Of a stretch of 64,000 nucleotides of DNA, positions 55,961-64,000 are shown piece after piece (the stretch's first letter is position 1; each line of letters begins with the position of its first letter). Under the pieces are notes generated by a model. That model ran no database searches and was not told the DNA's origin. It was given only the letters and a program-made list of their open reading frames with translations. Made by a program: the position numbers and the translations under genes. This DNA comes from Ruminococcus sp. (GTDB lineage: Bacteria > Bacillota > Clostridia > Oscillospirales > Ruminococcaceae), in contig NZ_DXUU01000001.1 of the NCBI RefSeq assembly GCF_019417665.1, positions 30,648-94,647 of the forward strand, in the 5' to 3' direction.

Positions 55961-56382
55961 TACTGCTCGCCTCCTTTTTCAGCCTTTACAAACTTACACT
56001 TGATCGGCAGCTTGTGCATTGCGAGACGCATAGCCTCACGTGCGGTCTCTTCCGGCACGCCTGCGATCTCGAACAGCACTCTGCCCGGCTTCACAACTGC
56101 TACCCAGTATTCCGGAGCACCCTTACCGGAACCCATACGAGTGCCGGCCGGCTTCTTGGTCACCGGCTTATCCGGGAAGATCTTGATCCAAACCTGACCG
56201 CCACGCTTGATGTAACGAGTCATTGCGATACGAGCTGCCTCGATCTGGTTGGAGGTGATCCATGCCGGCTCCAGTGCCTGGATACCATACTCACCGTTGC
56301 TTACAAAATTACCTCTGGTTGCTTTACCCGTCATCCGGCCTCTGTGGACACGACGGTATTTTACTCTCTTAGGAAGCAGCAT
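55960..56382 (-). CDS. rplP: 50S ribosomal protein L16
   Basis: 140 residues: [20 protein letters not shown] and [21 protein letters not shown]. Binds near the peptidyl-transferase centre. Its start overlaps the rpsC stop. Confidence 0.98.
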   Translation of the reverse strand: MLLPKRVKYRRVHRGRMTGKATRGNFVSNGEYGIQALEPAWITSNQIEAARIAMTRYIKRGGQVWIKIFPDKPVTKKPAGTRMGSGKGAPEYWVAVVKPGRVLFEIAGVPEETAREAMRLAMHKLPIKCKFVKAEKGGEQ

Positions 56383-57170
56383 TACTGGTTACCTCCTTCT
56401 CTTCTGGCATCACGACGGAAATTGCCGCCGTTTCTGCGGTCACCATTCCGATTGTCACGGCGGCGTCTGTCGTCACGGCCACGGGACTCACGGGACTTTC
56501 TCTCTACCTTTTCTCTCTGTGCGGCAGCCTTTGCTGCATCGCCCTTCAGAACTTCGCCCTTATAGATCCAAACCTTTACGCCAATCTTGCCGTATGTGGT
56601 ATTTGCTTCTGCAAAACCATAGTCGATATCGGCACGGATGGTCTGAAGCGGAATGGTTCCTTCGTGATAGCTCTCAGAACGTGCGATTTCTGCACCGCCC
56701 AGTCTGCCGGAAACCTTTGTCTTGATACCCTTTGCACCCAGACGCATGGTTCTGCCGATGGACTGCTTCATCGCACGGCGGAAAGAAATACGATTTTCCA
56801 GATCCAGTGCGATCTTTTCTGCTACCAGCTGTGCATCCATATCCGGCTGCTTTACTTCTACAATATTCACATAAACCTGCTTGTTCAGCATTTTTTCCAG
56901 CTGTGCACGCAGTTTTTCGATCTCTGCACCGCCGCGGCCGATCACAACGCCCGGCTTTGCGCAGTGGATGTGGATTCTTACCTTATCTGCGAAACGCTCG
57001 ATCTCAATCTTCGGAACACCTGCGGCATACAGGTTCTTCTTAATGAACTTACGAACGTTATAATCTTCTACCAGCGTATCGCCGAAGTCAGACTTATTCG
57101 CAAACCAGCGGGAATCCCAATCTTTAATGACGCCGACACGGAGACCGTGCGGATTAACCTTCTGGCCCAT
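56382..57170 (-). CDS. rpsC: 30S ribosomal protein S3 with basic Arg/Gly-rich tail
   Basis: 262 residues; KH-2 domain ([20 protein letters not shown]) and S3 C-terminal domain ([23 protein letters not shown]). Usual length is about 215-230, so about 40 extra residues form a disordered tail rich in Arg, Asp, Gly and Asn ([20 protein letters not shown]). The tail lies on the solvent side near the mRNA entry and may bind RNA. Confidence 0.97.
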   Translation of the reverse strand: MGQKVNPHGLRVGVIKDWDSRWFANKSDFGDTLVEDYNVRKFIKKNLYAAGVPKIEIERFADKVRIHIHCAKPGVVIGRGGAEIEKLRAQLEKMLNKQVYVNIVEVKQPDMDAQLVAEKIALDLENRISFRRAMKQSIGRTMRLGAKGIKTKVSGRLGGAEIARSESYHEGTIPLQTIRADIDYGFAEANTTYGKIGVKVWIYKGEVLKGDAAKAAAQREKVERKSRESRGRDDRRRRDNRNGDRRNGGNFRRDARREGGNQ

Positions 57171-57191
57171 AACTCAACCTCCTACTGGATT

Positions 57192-57527
57192 TTACTCTTC
57201 TTCTTTCAGGACAATCGTAATATGCGAAGTTCTCTTCAGAATACGATATGCTCTGCCCTGTGCTCTCGGCATGATCCGCTTCATGGTCGGACCCGGCGTT
57301 ACGAAGCACTCCGCTACATAAAGATTATCCGGATTCATGCTGTGATTATTTTCTGCATTTGCAATTGCGGACTTCAAAAGCTTTTCCAGCATCGGGCTGG
57401 CAGCCTTCGGGGTGAGGTCCAGAGTCGCCAGTGCGATATCAACAGGCTTATTACGGATCAGATCCAGAACGATCTGCACCTTACGAGGTGAAATGCGCGC
57501 ATTTCTCAGATATGCTCTTGCTTCCAT
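57192..57527 (-). CDS. rplV: 50S ribosomal protein L22
   Basis: 111 residues: [20 protein letters not shown] and the beta-hairpin end [20 protein letters not shown] lining the exit tunnel. Confidence 0.98.
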   Translation of the reverse strand: MEARAYLRNARISPRKVQIVLDLIRNKPVDIALATLDLTPKAASPMLEKLLKSAIANAENNHSMNPDNLYVAECFVTPGPTMKRIMPRAQGRAYRILKRTSHITIVLKEEE

Positions 57528-57545
57528 GTGATCTCCTCCTTCCGC

Positions 57546-57830
57546 TTACTTCTTACCATTGTTGGATGTCTTGGAACCAGCGTGACCCTTAAAGGTTCTA
57601 GTCGGTGCGAATTCACCCAGCTTGTGTCCTACCATATCCTCTGTGACATATACCGGAACATGCTTGCGGCCGTCATGCACAGCGATGGTGTGGCCAACGA
57701 AATCCGGGAAAATGGTAGAAGAACGGCTCCATGTCTTGAGCACCTTCTTCTCTCCGGCTTCGTTCATTGCCTTTACGCGCTTGAGGAGGACTTCCTGGAC
57801 GTAAGGTCCCTTTTTGATACTTCTGCTCAT
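57546..57830 (-). CDS. rpsS: 30S ribosomal protein S19
   Basis: 94 residues: [20 protein letters not shown] and [26 protein letters not shown]. Head protein near the A site. Confidence 0.98.
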   Translation of the reverse strand: MSRSIKKGPYVQEVLLKRVKAMNEAGEKKVLKTWSRSSTIFPDFVGHTIAVHDGRKHVPVYVTEDMVGHKLGEFAPTRTFKGHAGSKTSNNGKK

Positions 57831-57850
57831 GAGATTGTTCCTCCTTTCCC

Positions 57851-58684
57851 TTATCTGCCGTTACGGCGCTTTACGATATACTTATCGGATGCCTTGTGCT
57901 TCGAACGTGTCTTATAGCCCAGAGCCGGCTTGCCCCACGGAGTAACAGGACCCGGACGTCCGATCGGAGACTTACCTTCACCACCGCCGTGCGGGTGATC
58001 GTTCGGGTTCATAACAGAACCTCTGACAGTCGGTCTCCAGCCCTTGTTTCTCATGCGGCCTGCTTTACCGTAGTGTACGTTTTCGTGGTCAATGTTAGAA
58101 ACCTGACCGATGGATGCGCGGCACTCAATGGGCACTTTTCTCATTTCGCCGGAAGGCAGACGAACCAGTGCGAATGCACCTTCCTTGCCCATGAGCTGAG
58201 CCATGTTGCCTGCGCTGCGAACCAGCTGAGCGCCCTTGCCCGGATACAGTTCAATTGCATGAATGAAGGTACCAACGGGGATGTCGATGAGCTTCAGTGC
58301 GTTGCCCGGCTTGATATCTGCATCAGAACCAGAGCGAACGGTGTCGCCGACCTTGAGGCCTTCTGCTGCCAGGATGTAACGCTTTTCGCCGTCCTCATAC
58401 TGAACCAGTGCGATAAATGCGCTTCTGTTCGGATCGTACTCCAGGGTCAGAACGGTAGCATTCATGCCGTCCTTATTACGCTTGAAGTCGATGACACGAT
58501 ATTTTCTGCGGTTTCCGCCGCCTCTGTGGCGAACGGTGATTCTGCCGTAGCTGTTGCGGCCCGAGTTCTTCTTCAGCGGCTCGAGCAAGCTCTTCTCCGG
58601 CTTTACCTTCGACAGACCCGAATAATCCGTTACAGTCATATTTCTGCGGGACGGGGTCGTCGGTTTATAGGTCTTAATGGCCAT
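57851..58684 (-). CDS. rplB: 50S ribosomal protein L2
   Basis: 277 residues from the ATG at 58684 (AAGGAG upstream); the two residues added by an upstream start are unlikely. [22 protein letters not shown] and the peptidyl-transferase segment [16 protein letters not shown] with its essential His are present. Confidence 0.98.
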   Translation of the reverse strand: MAIKTYKPTTPSRRNMTVTDYSGLSKVKPEKSLLEPLKKNSGRNSYGRITVRHRGGGNRRKYRVIDFKRNKDGMNATVLTLEYDPNRSAFIALVQYEDGEKRYILAAEGLKVGDTVRSGSDADIKPGNALKLIDIPVGTFIHAIELYPGKGAQLVRSAGNMAQLMGKEGAFALVRLPSGEMRKVPIECRASIGQVSNIDHENVHYGKAGRMRNKGWRPTVRGSVMNPNDHPHGGGEGKSPIGRPGPVTPWGKPALGYKTRSKHKASDKYIVKRRNGR

Positions 58685-58774
58685 TCTTTTCACTCCTTAT
58701 AAATGCTGTGTTATCGGGAGCATTACTCCCATACCTGAAGTCTGCTTTGCGGGAAAACCCATCTGCGACTTCTC

Positions 58775-59098
58775 TTAGAACATACCGTCGAAGAATTCGA
58801 TAGTACCCTTGCGCTTCTTGCCATCCTTGCCCGGAGTCGGCTCCGGATTGATGGTGATAACAGCCTTCTTGAAGTCCGGACGCTTACCAATAGTGCGTCC
58901 CATGCGCTTGGTGTGACCGGTGCAGTTCACGGTGTTTACCTTGAGAACCTGTACCTGAAACAGTTCTTCTGCTGCCTTTGCAATCTCAACCTTGTTGGCG
59001 TCCTTTGCAACCTTGAAAGTGTACTTGCTTTCTGCCATATCGTCTACGCTGCGCTCGGTAATAACCGGCGTCAGGATGATATCCTGCGGTGCTTTCAC
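58775..59098 (-). CDS. rplW: 50S ribosomal protein L23
   Basis: 107 residues: [23 protein letters not shown]. Docking site for SRP and trigger factor at the tunnel exit. Overlaps rplD by 4 nt. Confidence 0.98.
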   Translation of the reverse strand: MKAPQDIILTPVITERSVDDMAESKYTFKVAKDANKVEIAKAAEELFQVQVLKVNTVNCTGHTKRMGRTIGKRPDFKKAVITINPEPTPGKDGKKRKGTIEFFDGMF

Positions 59099-59721
59099 TT
59101 TGCATACACCTCCTCGATTTTTGCGACAGCATCCTGAGAAACGATGAACTTGTCATAGTTCAGGATGTCATATACATTCAGGGTGTTGACAGCTGCTGTC
59201 TTGACACCCGGGATATTTGCTGCGCTCTTTACGACCTTCTGGTCTGCCTCAGCAGTTACCAGCAGGGCCTTGCCCTCTACGCCCAGTGCCTTCAGCATTG
59301 CGGCTACGGTCTTTGTCTTGTATTCTTCCAGCTTCAGGCTGTCCAGAACGATGATGTTCTGATCCAGAACCTTTGTGGAAAGCGCAGACTTCATTGCAAG
59401 TCTTCTTGCCTTCTTATTCAGTGCGTAACGATAGTCACGGGGCTTCGGGCCCAGTGCTACGCCGCCGTGTGTCCACTGAGGAGCACGTGTGGAGCCCTGT
59501 CTTGCGTGACCGGTACCCTTCTGTCTCCACGGCTTTCTGCCGCCGCCTGCAACCTCGGTACGAGTCAGTGTAGACTGTGTACCCTGGCGCTGGTTTGCCA
59601 GATAGTTTACTACCATTGCGTGCATCACTGCCTCATTGGGCGTAACTGCGAAAACCGCATCCGAAAGCTCTGTCTCAGACACCTGCTGGCCTGCCATATC
59701 AAATACTGCAATCTTTGCCAT
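59095..59721 (-). CDS. rplD: 50S ribosomal protein L4
   Basis: 208 residues: [29 protein letters not shown] loop is conserved. Lines the exit tunnel; S10-operon autoregulator in E. coli. Confidence 0.98.
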   Translation of the reverse strand: MAKIAVFDMAGQQVSETELSDAVFAVTPNEAVMHAMVVNYLANQRQGTQSTLTRTEVAGGGRKPWRQKGTGHARQGSTRAPQWTHGGVALGPKPRDYRYALNKKARRLAMKSALSTKVLDQNIIVLDSLKLEEYKTKTVAAMLKALGVEGKALLVTAEADQKVVKSAANIPGVKTAAVNTLNVYDILNYDKFIVSQDAVAKIEEVYAK

Positions 59722-59738
59722 TGATGTTTCCTCCTTCC

Positions 59739-60371
59739 TTACGCCTTCACGCTGTCAGTGATGACAACAATTCCGCCCTTCGCGCCCGGGATTGCGCCCT
59801 TGACTGCGATGAGATTATTTTCACTATCGACCTTTACGATCTCCAGATTCTGAACGGTAACCTTTTCTGCGCCCATGTGGCCTGCCATGCCCTTGCCCTT
59901 ATAGATACGGGACGGAGAGGAGCATGCGCCCATGGAACCTGCCTGACGATGTACAGGACCAGTACCGTGGGTTTCCTTCAGTCTGTGCTGATTGTGACGC
60001 TTGATGGCGCCCTGGAAGCCCTTACCCTTGCTGGTGCCGCTGACGTCAACGCTGTCGCCCACTGCGAAGGTGTCTGCCTTGATGACGTCGCCTACATTCA
60101 GAGCGGCGCAGTCTGCCAGACGGAATTCCTTCAGTGTTTTCTTGGCTGCAACGTCTGCCTTTGCAAAGTGACCCTGCATGGGCTTTGTCACATGCTTTGT
60201 GGTCACATCGCCGTAACCCAGCTGTACTGCCTCATAGCCGTCGTTTTCGGTTGTCTTCTTCTGAATGACAACACACGGACCAGCTTCAACAACAGTTACC
60301 GGGATCACTTTTCCGGATTCGTCGAAGATCTGTGTCATACCGATCTTCTTGCCGATAATTGCCTTCTGCAT
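59739..60371 (-). CDS. rplC: 50S ribosomal protein L3
   Basis: 210 residues from the second ATG (60371), which lies 8 nt from GGAGG; the ATG at 60377 is only 2 nt from it. Starts [20 protein letters not shown]; the [23 protein letters not shown] loop reaches the peptidyl-transferase centre. Confidence 0.97.
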   Translation of the reverse strand: MQKAIIGKKIGMTQIFDESGKVIPVTVVEAGPCVVIQKKTTENDGYEAVQLGYGDVTTKHVTKPMQGHFAKADVAAKKTLKEFRLADCAALNVGDVIKADTFAVGDSVDVSGTSKGKGFQGAIKRHNQHRLKETHGTGPVHRQAGSMGACSSPSRIYKGKGMAGHMGAEKVTVQNLEIVKVDSENNLIAVKGAIPGAKGGIVVITDSVKA

Positions 60372-60473
60372 TTTCATTTCCTCCTGTTGGTTATTGGTTG
60401 ACCTTTGTCAACATGACCGACGGCATTTCCCTGCCGTCCACGGCGTTTCCGCCGCAGGGTTCTGAATCAAGTC

Positions 60474-60788
60474 TTACTTGAGTTCCATGACGATGTCTAC
60501 GCCAGCCGGGATCTCCAGCTTCTGCAGAGCCTCAGTTGTCTTCTGTGTCGGACGAATTACGTCGATAAGACGCTTGTGAGTACGACGCTCGAACTGCTCA
60601 CGGCTATCCTTGTACTTATGAGTTGCACGCAGGATGGTGATGATCTCCTTATCGGTCGGGAGCGGGATCGGACCCGAAACCTGAGAACCGCTTCTCTTTG
60701 CAGCTTCCACGATCTTGGCTGCTGCTGCATCTACTGTTGCATGCTCATAACCCTTGATCTTGATTCTGATTTTTTCGTTGACTGCCAT
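60474..60788 (-). CDS. rpsJ: 30S ribosomal protein S10
   Basis: 104 residues from the ATG at 60788 (GGAGG upstream); the long extension to 61055 is the leader. [20 protein letters not shown] and [28 protein letters not shown] are standard. First gene of the supercluster; also NusE in antitermination. Confidence 0.98.
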   Translation of the reverse strand: MAVNEKIRIKIKGYEHATVDAAAAKIVEAAKRSGSQVSGPIPLPTDKEIITILRATHKYKDSREQFERRTHKRLIDVIRPTQKTTEALQKLEIPAGVDIVMELK

Positions 60789-61096
60789 TCTTTTCGCCTC
60801 CTTCATGGTCTTGGGGGCAGGAGTTTCCTCCATCAGGACTTCTCTCCACGCCGCCGGGTGTTCCCGCCGCACGTGCATAAAAAAACTCGAAAACTGAAAA
60901 ATGTTTCCGAGCCAGTGCAAACAGCAGTACAGACCGCACCGGCACAGCAATCGCCATGCTGGGTGGTTTTGTACACATACTGTGTCATTATCCTGATTCG
61001 CCCGGTTTTCAAATCGGACATACTCCATGAAAATTACCCGGCACACCGCCGGCAACCTTTCACTTCAACGCATATCTATTGCAATCACGCTTGTAT
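60789..61096 (-). promoter_or_regulatory. Long leader of the S10 operon
   Basis: About 300 nt between the promoter and rpsJ with several GC hairpins, e.g. GCCGGCGGTGTGCCGG (around 61035-61055). A ribosomal-protein autoregulatory leader is likely by position; no known leader motif was recognised. Confidence 0.45.
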
Positions 61097-61125
61097 ATTC
61101 TATCATACTTTCTGAAGAATTGCAA
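61097..61125 (-). promoter_or_regulatory. Sigma-A promoter of the S10-spc-alpha supercluster
   Basis: Minus strand TTGCAA (61120-61125), 17 bp, TAGAAT (61097-61102). Confidence 0.75.
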
Positions 61126-61235
61126 GTGGTAACGGGGATTTTTCTTCGATTTTTCATGTAAATTTTTTGTGAACTCCAGAAATGCGCCCGTTTCCTGTTC
61201 TGGCAGGTATACCTTTTATAATATATAATACCCAC

Positions 61236-61306
61236 TGTAGGGGCAGATATCATCCGCCCGTCGTACAAATTCGACATCTATGTAGGGACACGGCGTGCCG
61301 TGTCCT
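61236..61306. repeat. TGTAGGG-type hairpin repeats (two)
   Basis: TGTAGGGGCAGAT ATC ATCCGCCC (61236-61259) and a stronger one with GGACACGGC (61287-61295) pairing GCCGTGTCC (61298-61306). Confidence 0.75.
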
Positions 61307-61389
61307 CGGTGTGCGTGTGGACATTATACTGTTTTCCCTTTTGTATTGGTACGGCTGTCGGTTTTTATTATCTACCCCTTATTTCTCAC

Positions 61390-61548
61390 GGAAATCAATT
61401 TTATGTTTCGATCCAATAACCCCTCCACCATTGCTGCGCAATGGTCCCCCTCCCCTTTCAGGGGAGGCAGATGAGGCTCCCCTGAAAGGGGAGCTGGCAC
61501 GGCGCAGCCGTGACTGAGGGGTTCATTCTCCTATAAAAATTGATTTCC
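61390..61548. repeat. Long palindromic MITE-like element
   Basis: Ends GGAAATCAATTTTAT (61390-61404) and ATAAAAATTGATTTCC (61533-61548) are inverted; inside, AACCCCTC (61418-61425) pairs GAGGGGTT (61516-61523) and TCCCCTTTCAGGGGA / TCCCCTGAAAGGGGA form inner hairpins. No gene. Confidence 0.8.
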
Positions 61549-61568
61549 ATACTTATTTCTACTGTTGA

Positions 61569-61597
61569 TTGACAAATATGAAAAAATGCTGTATAAT
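61569..61597 (+). promoter_or_regulatory. Perfect sigma-A promoter of the flavoprotein gene
   Basis: TTGACA (61569-61574), 17 bp, TATAAT (61592-61597). Confidence 0.9.
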
Positions 61598-61718
61598 TAT
61601 TTGAGTAGTTTTTGTCTGTATTCAAGGGGATTCTATAAACGATGGACAAAACTGACTTTTTGAAGAGTACACCATAGCTGTGCCCTTTCTGTCAATTTTT
61701 TAAGAAGGAGAATAAATC

Positions 61719-63278
61719 ATGAAGAAAATTGTAATCATCGGCGGCGGTCCCGCTGGCCTGACGGCAGCCTATGAGCTGCTGAAGGATACGAAAGGTGAAT
61801 TTGAAGTGACCATTCTGGAGGAAAGCGATGTGCTGGGCGGAATTTCCCAGACGGTGCACTATCACGGAAACCGCATGGATATCGGCGGACACCGTTTTTT
61901 CTCCAAGGATGATACCATTATGAAATGGTGGTCGGATCTGATGCCCATTCAGGGAAAGCCGGCATATGACGACCAGAAGCTGGGACGGGAAAAGCCCCTG
62001 GTTTCCGGCGGTCCTGACCCGGAAAAGGAAGATGTAGTCATGCTGGTGCGTGACCGTGTGTCCCGGATCTATTACAACCACTGTTTCTTCGACTATCCCG
62101 TTTCCCTGAAAAAGGAAGCCATCCAGAATATGGGCTTCGCCACCACCATGCGTGCTGGGTTCAGCTATCTGGGCTCCTGCATTTCCAAGAAGCCTGAGAC
62201 CAATCTGGAGAATTTCTACGTCAACCGATTCGGCAAGGTACTCTACAGCATGTTCTTTGAGGGCTATACAGAAAAACTCTGGGGCAGACACCCCAGCGAA
62301 ATTTCCGCAGACTGGGGCGCACAGCGTGTCAAGGGACTGTCCATCCGTGCCGTTATCAAGGACATGTTCTCCAAGGCATTCGGCAAGAAGAACAACGAAA
62401 ACGCCGAAACTTCTCTCATTGAACAGTTCTGGTATCCCAAATACGGCCCTGGTCAGCTCTGGGAACTGGTGGGCAAAAAGGTCCAGGAAAAGGGCGGTCA
62501 GATCCTCTATGGGCACACTGTCAAGACCATCCGCACCGAAAACGGAAAGATCCAGTCTGTTGTCTGCGAAACGCCTGAGGAAACGAAGGAGATCACCGGA
62601 GATATCTTCATTTCCTCCATGCCCATCAAGGATCTGGTTGCCGGACTGGAGGGCTGCGCTGACAGCGAGATCCAGCGCATTGCCGCAGGTCTCCCCTACC
62701 GGGATTTCGTCACCGTGGGATTGCTGGTGAACAAGCTGGAACTGGTCAACAAGACAGACAAAAAGACTCTGGGGAATATCGTTCCCGACTGCTGGATCTA
62801 TGTCCAGGACAAGGGTGTGAAGCTGGGACGGATTCAGATTTTCAACAACTGGTCTCCCTATATGGTGGAAAAGCCGGAGGACACCGTCTGGATCGGTCTG
62901 GAATATTTCTGCGCTGAGGGTGACGAATTCTGGAATATGTCTGATGCGCAGTGCATTGATTTTGCCACAAAGGAACTGGTGAAAATGGGCGTCATCCGGG
63001 AGAATGCCGTGCTGGATTCTCACCGGGAAAAGGTCAAGAAAGCATATCCGGCATATTTTGATACCTATGCCCAGTTCGACCAGGTGGTTTCCTATCTGGA
63101 TACATATGAAAATCTCTTCTGCGTGGGCAGAAACGGCCAGCACCGCTACAACAATATGGATCACTCCATGCTGACGGCGATCCACGCCGCTGACGCCATT
63201 AAGCACAATTCTACCGACAAGAGCGCCGTGTGGAACGTCAACCAGGAGAAGGAATACCATGAACAAAAACAATCCTGA
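61719..63278 (+). CDS. FAD/NAD(P)-binding oxidoreductase, UDP-galactopyranose-mutase/amine-oxidase type
   Basis: 519 residues. N-terminal FAD-binding Rossmann motif [16 protein letters not shown], then [22 protein letters not shown], as in Glf-like and protoporphyrinogen-oxidase-like proteins; C-terminal FAD segment [18 protein letters not shown]. The chain [19 protein letters not shown] is typical of Glf relatives. It may reshape a sugar nucleotide or lipid-linked sugar for surface glycan synthesis, which fits the coupled downstream membrane protein. AAGAAGGAG precedes the ATG. The exact substrate is unknown. Confidence 0.85.
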   Translation: MKKIVIIGGGPAGLTAAYELLKDTKGEFEVTILEESDVLGGISQTVHYHGNRMDIGGHRFFSKDDTIMKWWSDLMPIQGKPAYDDQKLGREKPLVSGGPDPEKEDVVMLVRDRVSRIYYNHCFFDYPVSLKKEAIQNMGFATTMRAGFSYLGSCISKKPETNLENFYVNRFGKVLYSMFFEGYTEKLWGRHPSEISADWGAQRVKGLSIRAVIKDMFSKAFGKKNNENAETSLIEQFWYPKYGPGQLWELVGKKVQEKGGQILYGHTVKTIRTENGKIQSVVCETPEETKEITGDIFISSMPIKDLVAGLEGCADSEIQRIAAGLPYRDFVTVGLLVNKLELVNKTDKKTLGNIVPDCWIYVQDKGVKLGRIQIFNNWSPYMVEKPEDTVWIGLEYFCAEGDEFWNMSDAQCIDFATKELVKMGVIRENAVLDSHREKVKKAYPAYFDTYAQFDQVVSYLDTYENLFCVGRNGQHRYNNMDHSMLTAIHAADAIKHNSTDKSAVWNVNQEKEYHEQKQS

Positions 63279-64000
63279 CAGCATTGCCCTGTGCCGTTCG
63301 GAATCCTGTACCGAAAAATTTTTGCATGCGCTGGGGGCACATCCTTACCTCAGCGCTTTGCTGGTTTGCCTGCTCATCAACCCCTTTTACCTCGGCTCGG
63401 CAGAAAACATCCCTGAAAATGCGCTGATGCTGGAGGTGCTGGCGGTACTGGCAGTGGGCGGCGGCATTCTTCTGTGGCTGTACCGTCTGGGAAAACTGCA
63501 AAAAAAGACAACGATCGCCGCAGGTGTAGTATTTCTGCTGCTGACCGGCGTGGGAACAAAGCTATATGCCCAGTCCGAGCGAAAAGGACTCTGGATGCTC
63601 CTGGGCGGCTGTTCCATTCTGCTGGTGCTATTCTTCCTGACCAGAAAACAGAAACGCACCCAGACCCAGCGCACAGCACTGCTGTTCATGGGCATGAGCT
63701 TTTTCCTGAAGTTCTACTATGTTTTCTATACCTCCATCCATCAGCGGCAGCACGATGTGGGTACATTTGGCTCTGACCATGACCACGCAGGGTATATAGA
63801 ATACCTCTTATTTCACCATCGTCTGCTGAACTTAGATCCAAGGGACTACTGGCAGTTTTATCATCCGCCCCTGCATCACACCATCTGCGCCCTGTGGATC
63901 GATCTGTCCGAAAATCTCCTGGGTGTGGGACACGATGCGGCACGGGAGTCTCTGCAAACCCTGACGCTGTTCTATGCCATGGTGGTTCTCATTACCGCTT
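63259..64000 (+). CDS. Polytopic membrane protein, glycosyltransferase-39-like (cut by window end)
   Basis: The frame is open from the ATG at 63259 to the right edge (247 codons). It overlaps the flavoprotein gene by 20 nt in another frame, so the two are coupled. Several membrane helices, with a first outer loop [20 protein letters not shown] and [12 protein letters not shown], the Asp and HPPL features of GT39/ArnT-like lipid-linked sugar transferases. Assignment is moderate because only the N-terminal part is visible. Confidence 0.72.
   Translation, partial: MNKNNPDSIALCRSESCTEKFLHALGAHPYLSALLVCLLINPFYLGSAENIPENALMLEVLAVLAVGGGILLWLYRLGKLQKKTTIAAGVVFLLLTGVGTKLYAQSERKGLWMLLGGCSILLVLFFLTRKQKRTQTQRTALLFMGMSFFLKFYYVFYTSIHQRQHDVGTFGSDHDHAGYIEYLLFHHRLLNLDPRDYWQFYHPPLHHTICALWIDLSENLLGVGHDAARESLQTLTLFYAMVVLITA

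Noticed and set aside
60789..61055. Long N-terminal extension of rpsJ
   Set aside because: The normal S10 start has GGAGG directly upstream; the extension is leader DNA.

Overview
The window reads as chromosomal DNA of an anaerobic Gram-positive Clostridia (Oscillospiraceae), most likely a fibrolytic Ruminococcus of the R. champanellensis / R. flavefaciens type. The evidence is Spo0A, SpoIVB and DpaA (spore-former lineage), type I dockerins on secreted enzymes, an adjacent cohesin-dockerin adaptor and multi-module scaffoldin-like protein, a class B-like sortase, consensus sigma-A promoters (TTGACA-17-TATAAT) and strong GGAGG ribosome binding sites. The species is inferred, not shown.

Left part (1-19 kb, almost all minus strand): a partial secreted protein with a 45-bp tandem repeat, dpaA with an apparently broken 3' end, an HtrA protease, a dockerin-bearing SGNH-fold protein lacking catalytic residues, then an eight-gene carbohydrate-uptake operon (solute-binding protein, two permeases, NHL propeller, Yip1 protein, DUF5696-like protein, two more permeases) with no ATPase gene.

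Middle part (19-39 kb): a flavin reductase-like gene, spo0A and a divergent spoIVB, HPr, the ylxM-ffh-rpsP-khpA-rimM-trmD operon, an SCP2-like protein with a Lys/Ala/Thr tail, a dockerin-bearing C1 cysteine protease, the SRP RNA-dnaX-ybaB-recR operon, a membrane glycerophosphodiesterase, a phosphopantetheinyl transferase, a sortase-like protein lacking its catalytic Cys and Arg, and the Mn exporter mntP. The gaps hold several repeat families. The most notable are two copies of a ~235-bp multi-hairpin element whose variable stems change but still pair, and two MITE-like elements with TTA target duplications.

Cellulosome part (39.1-44.4 kb): a scaffoldin-like protein with three cohesin-like modules (two nearly identical) and a C-terminal X-dockerin, preceded by a ScaC-like cohesin-dockerin adaptor with its own consensus promoter. 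The dockerins here fall into two sequence classes, which suggests two attachment specificities.

Right part (45-61 kb): a complete S10-spc-alpha ribosomal supercluster in one orientation (rpsJ to rplQ, with secY, adk, map, a KOW protein, infA and rpoA). Then, on the plus strand, a Glf-like flavoprotein with an overlapping downstream membrane protein (glycosyltransferase-39-like) cut by the window edge. SRP RNA, Ffh and SecY of the co-translational export route are all in the window, fitting the many exported proteins. No rRNA, tRNA, CRISPR array, intact transposase or prophage was found.
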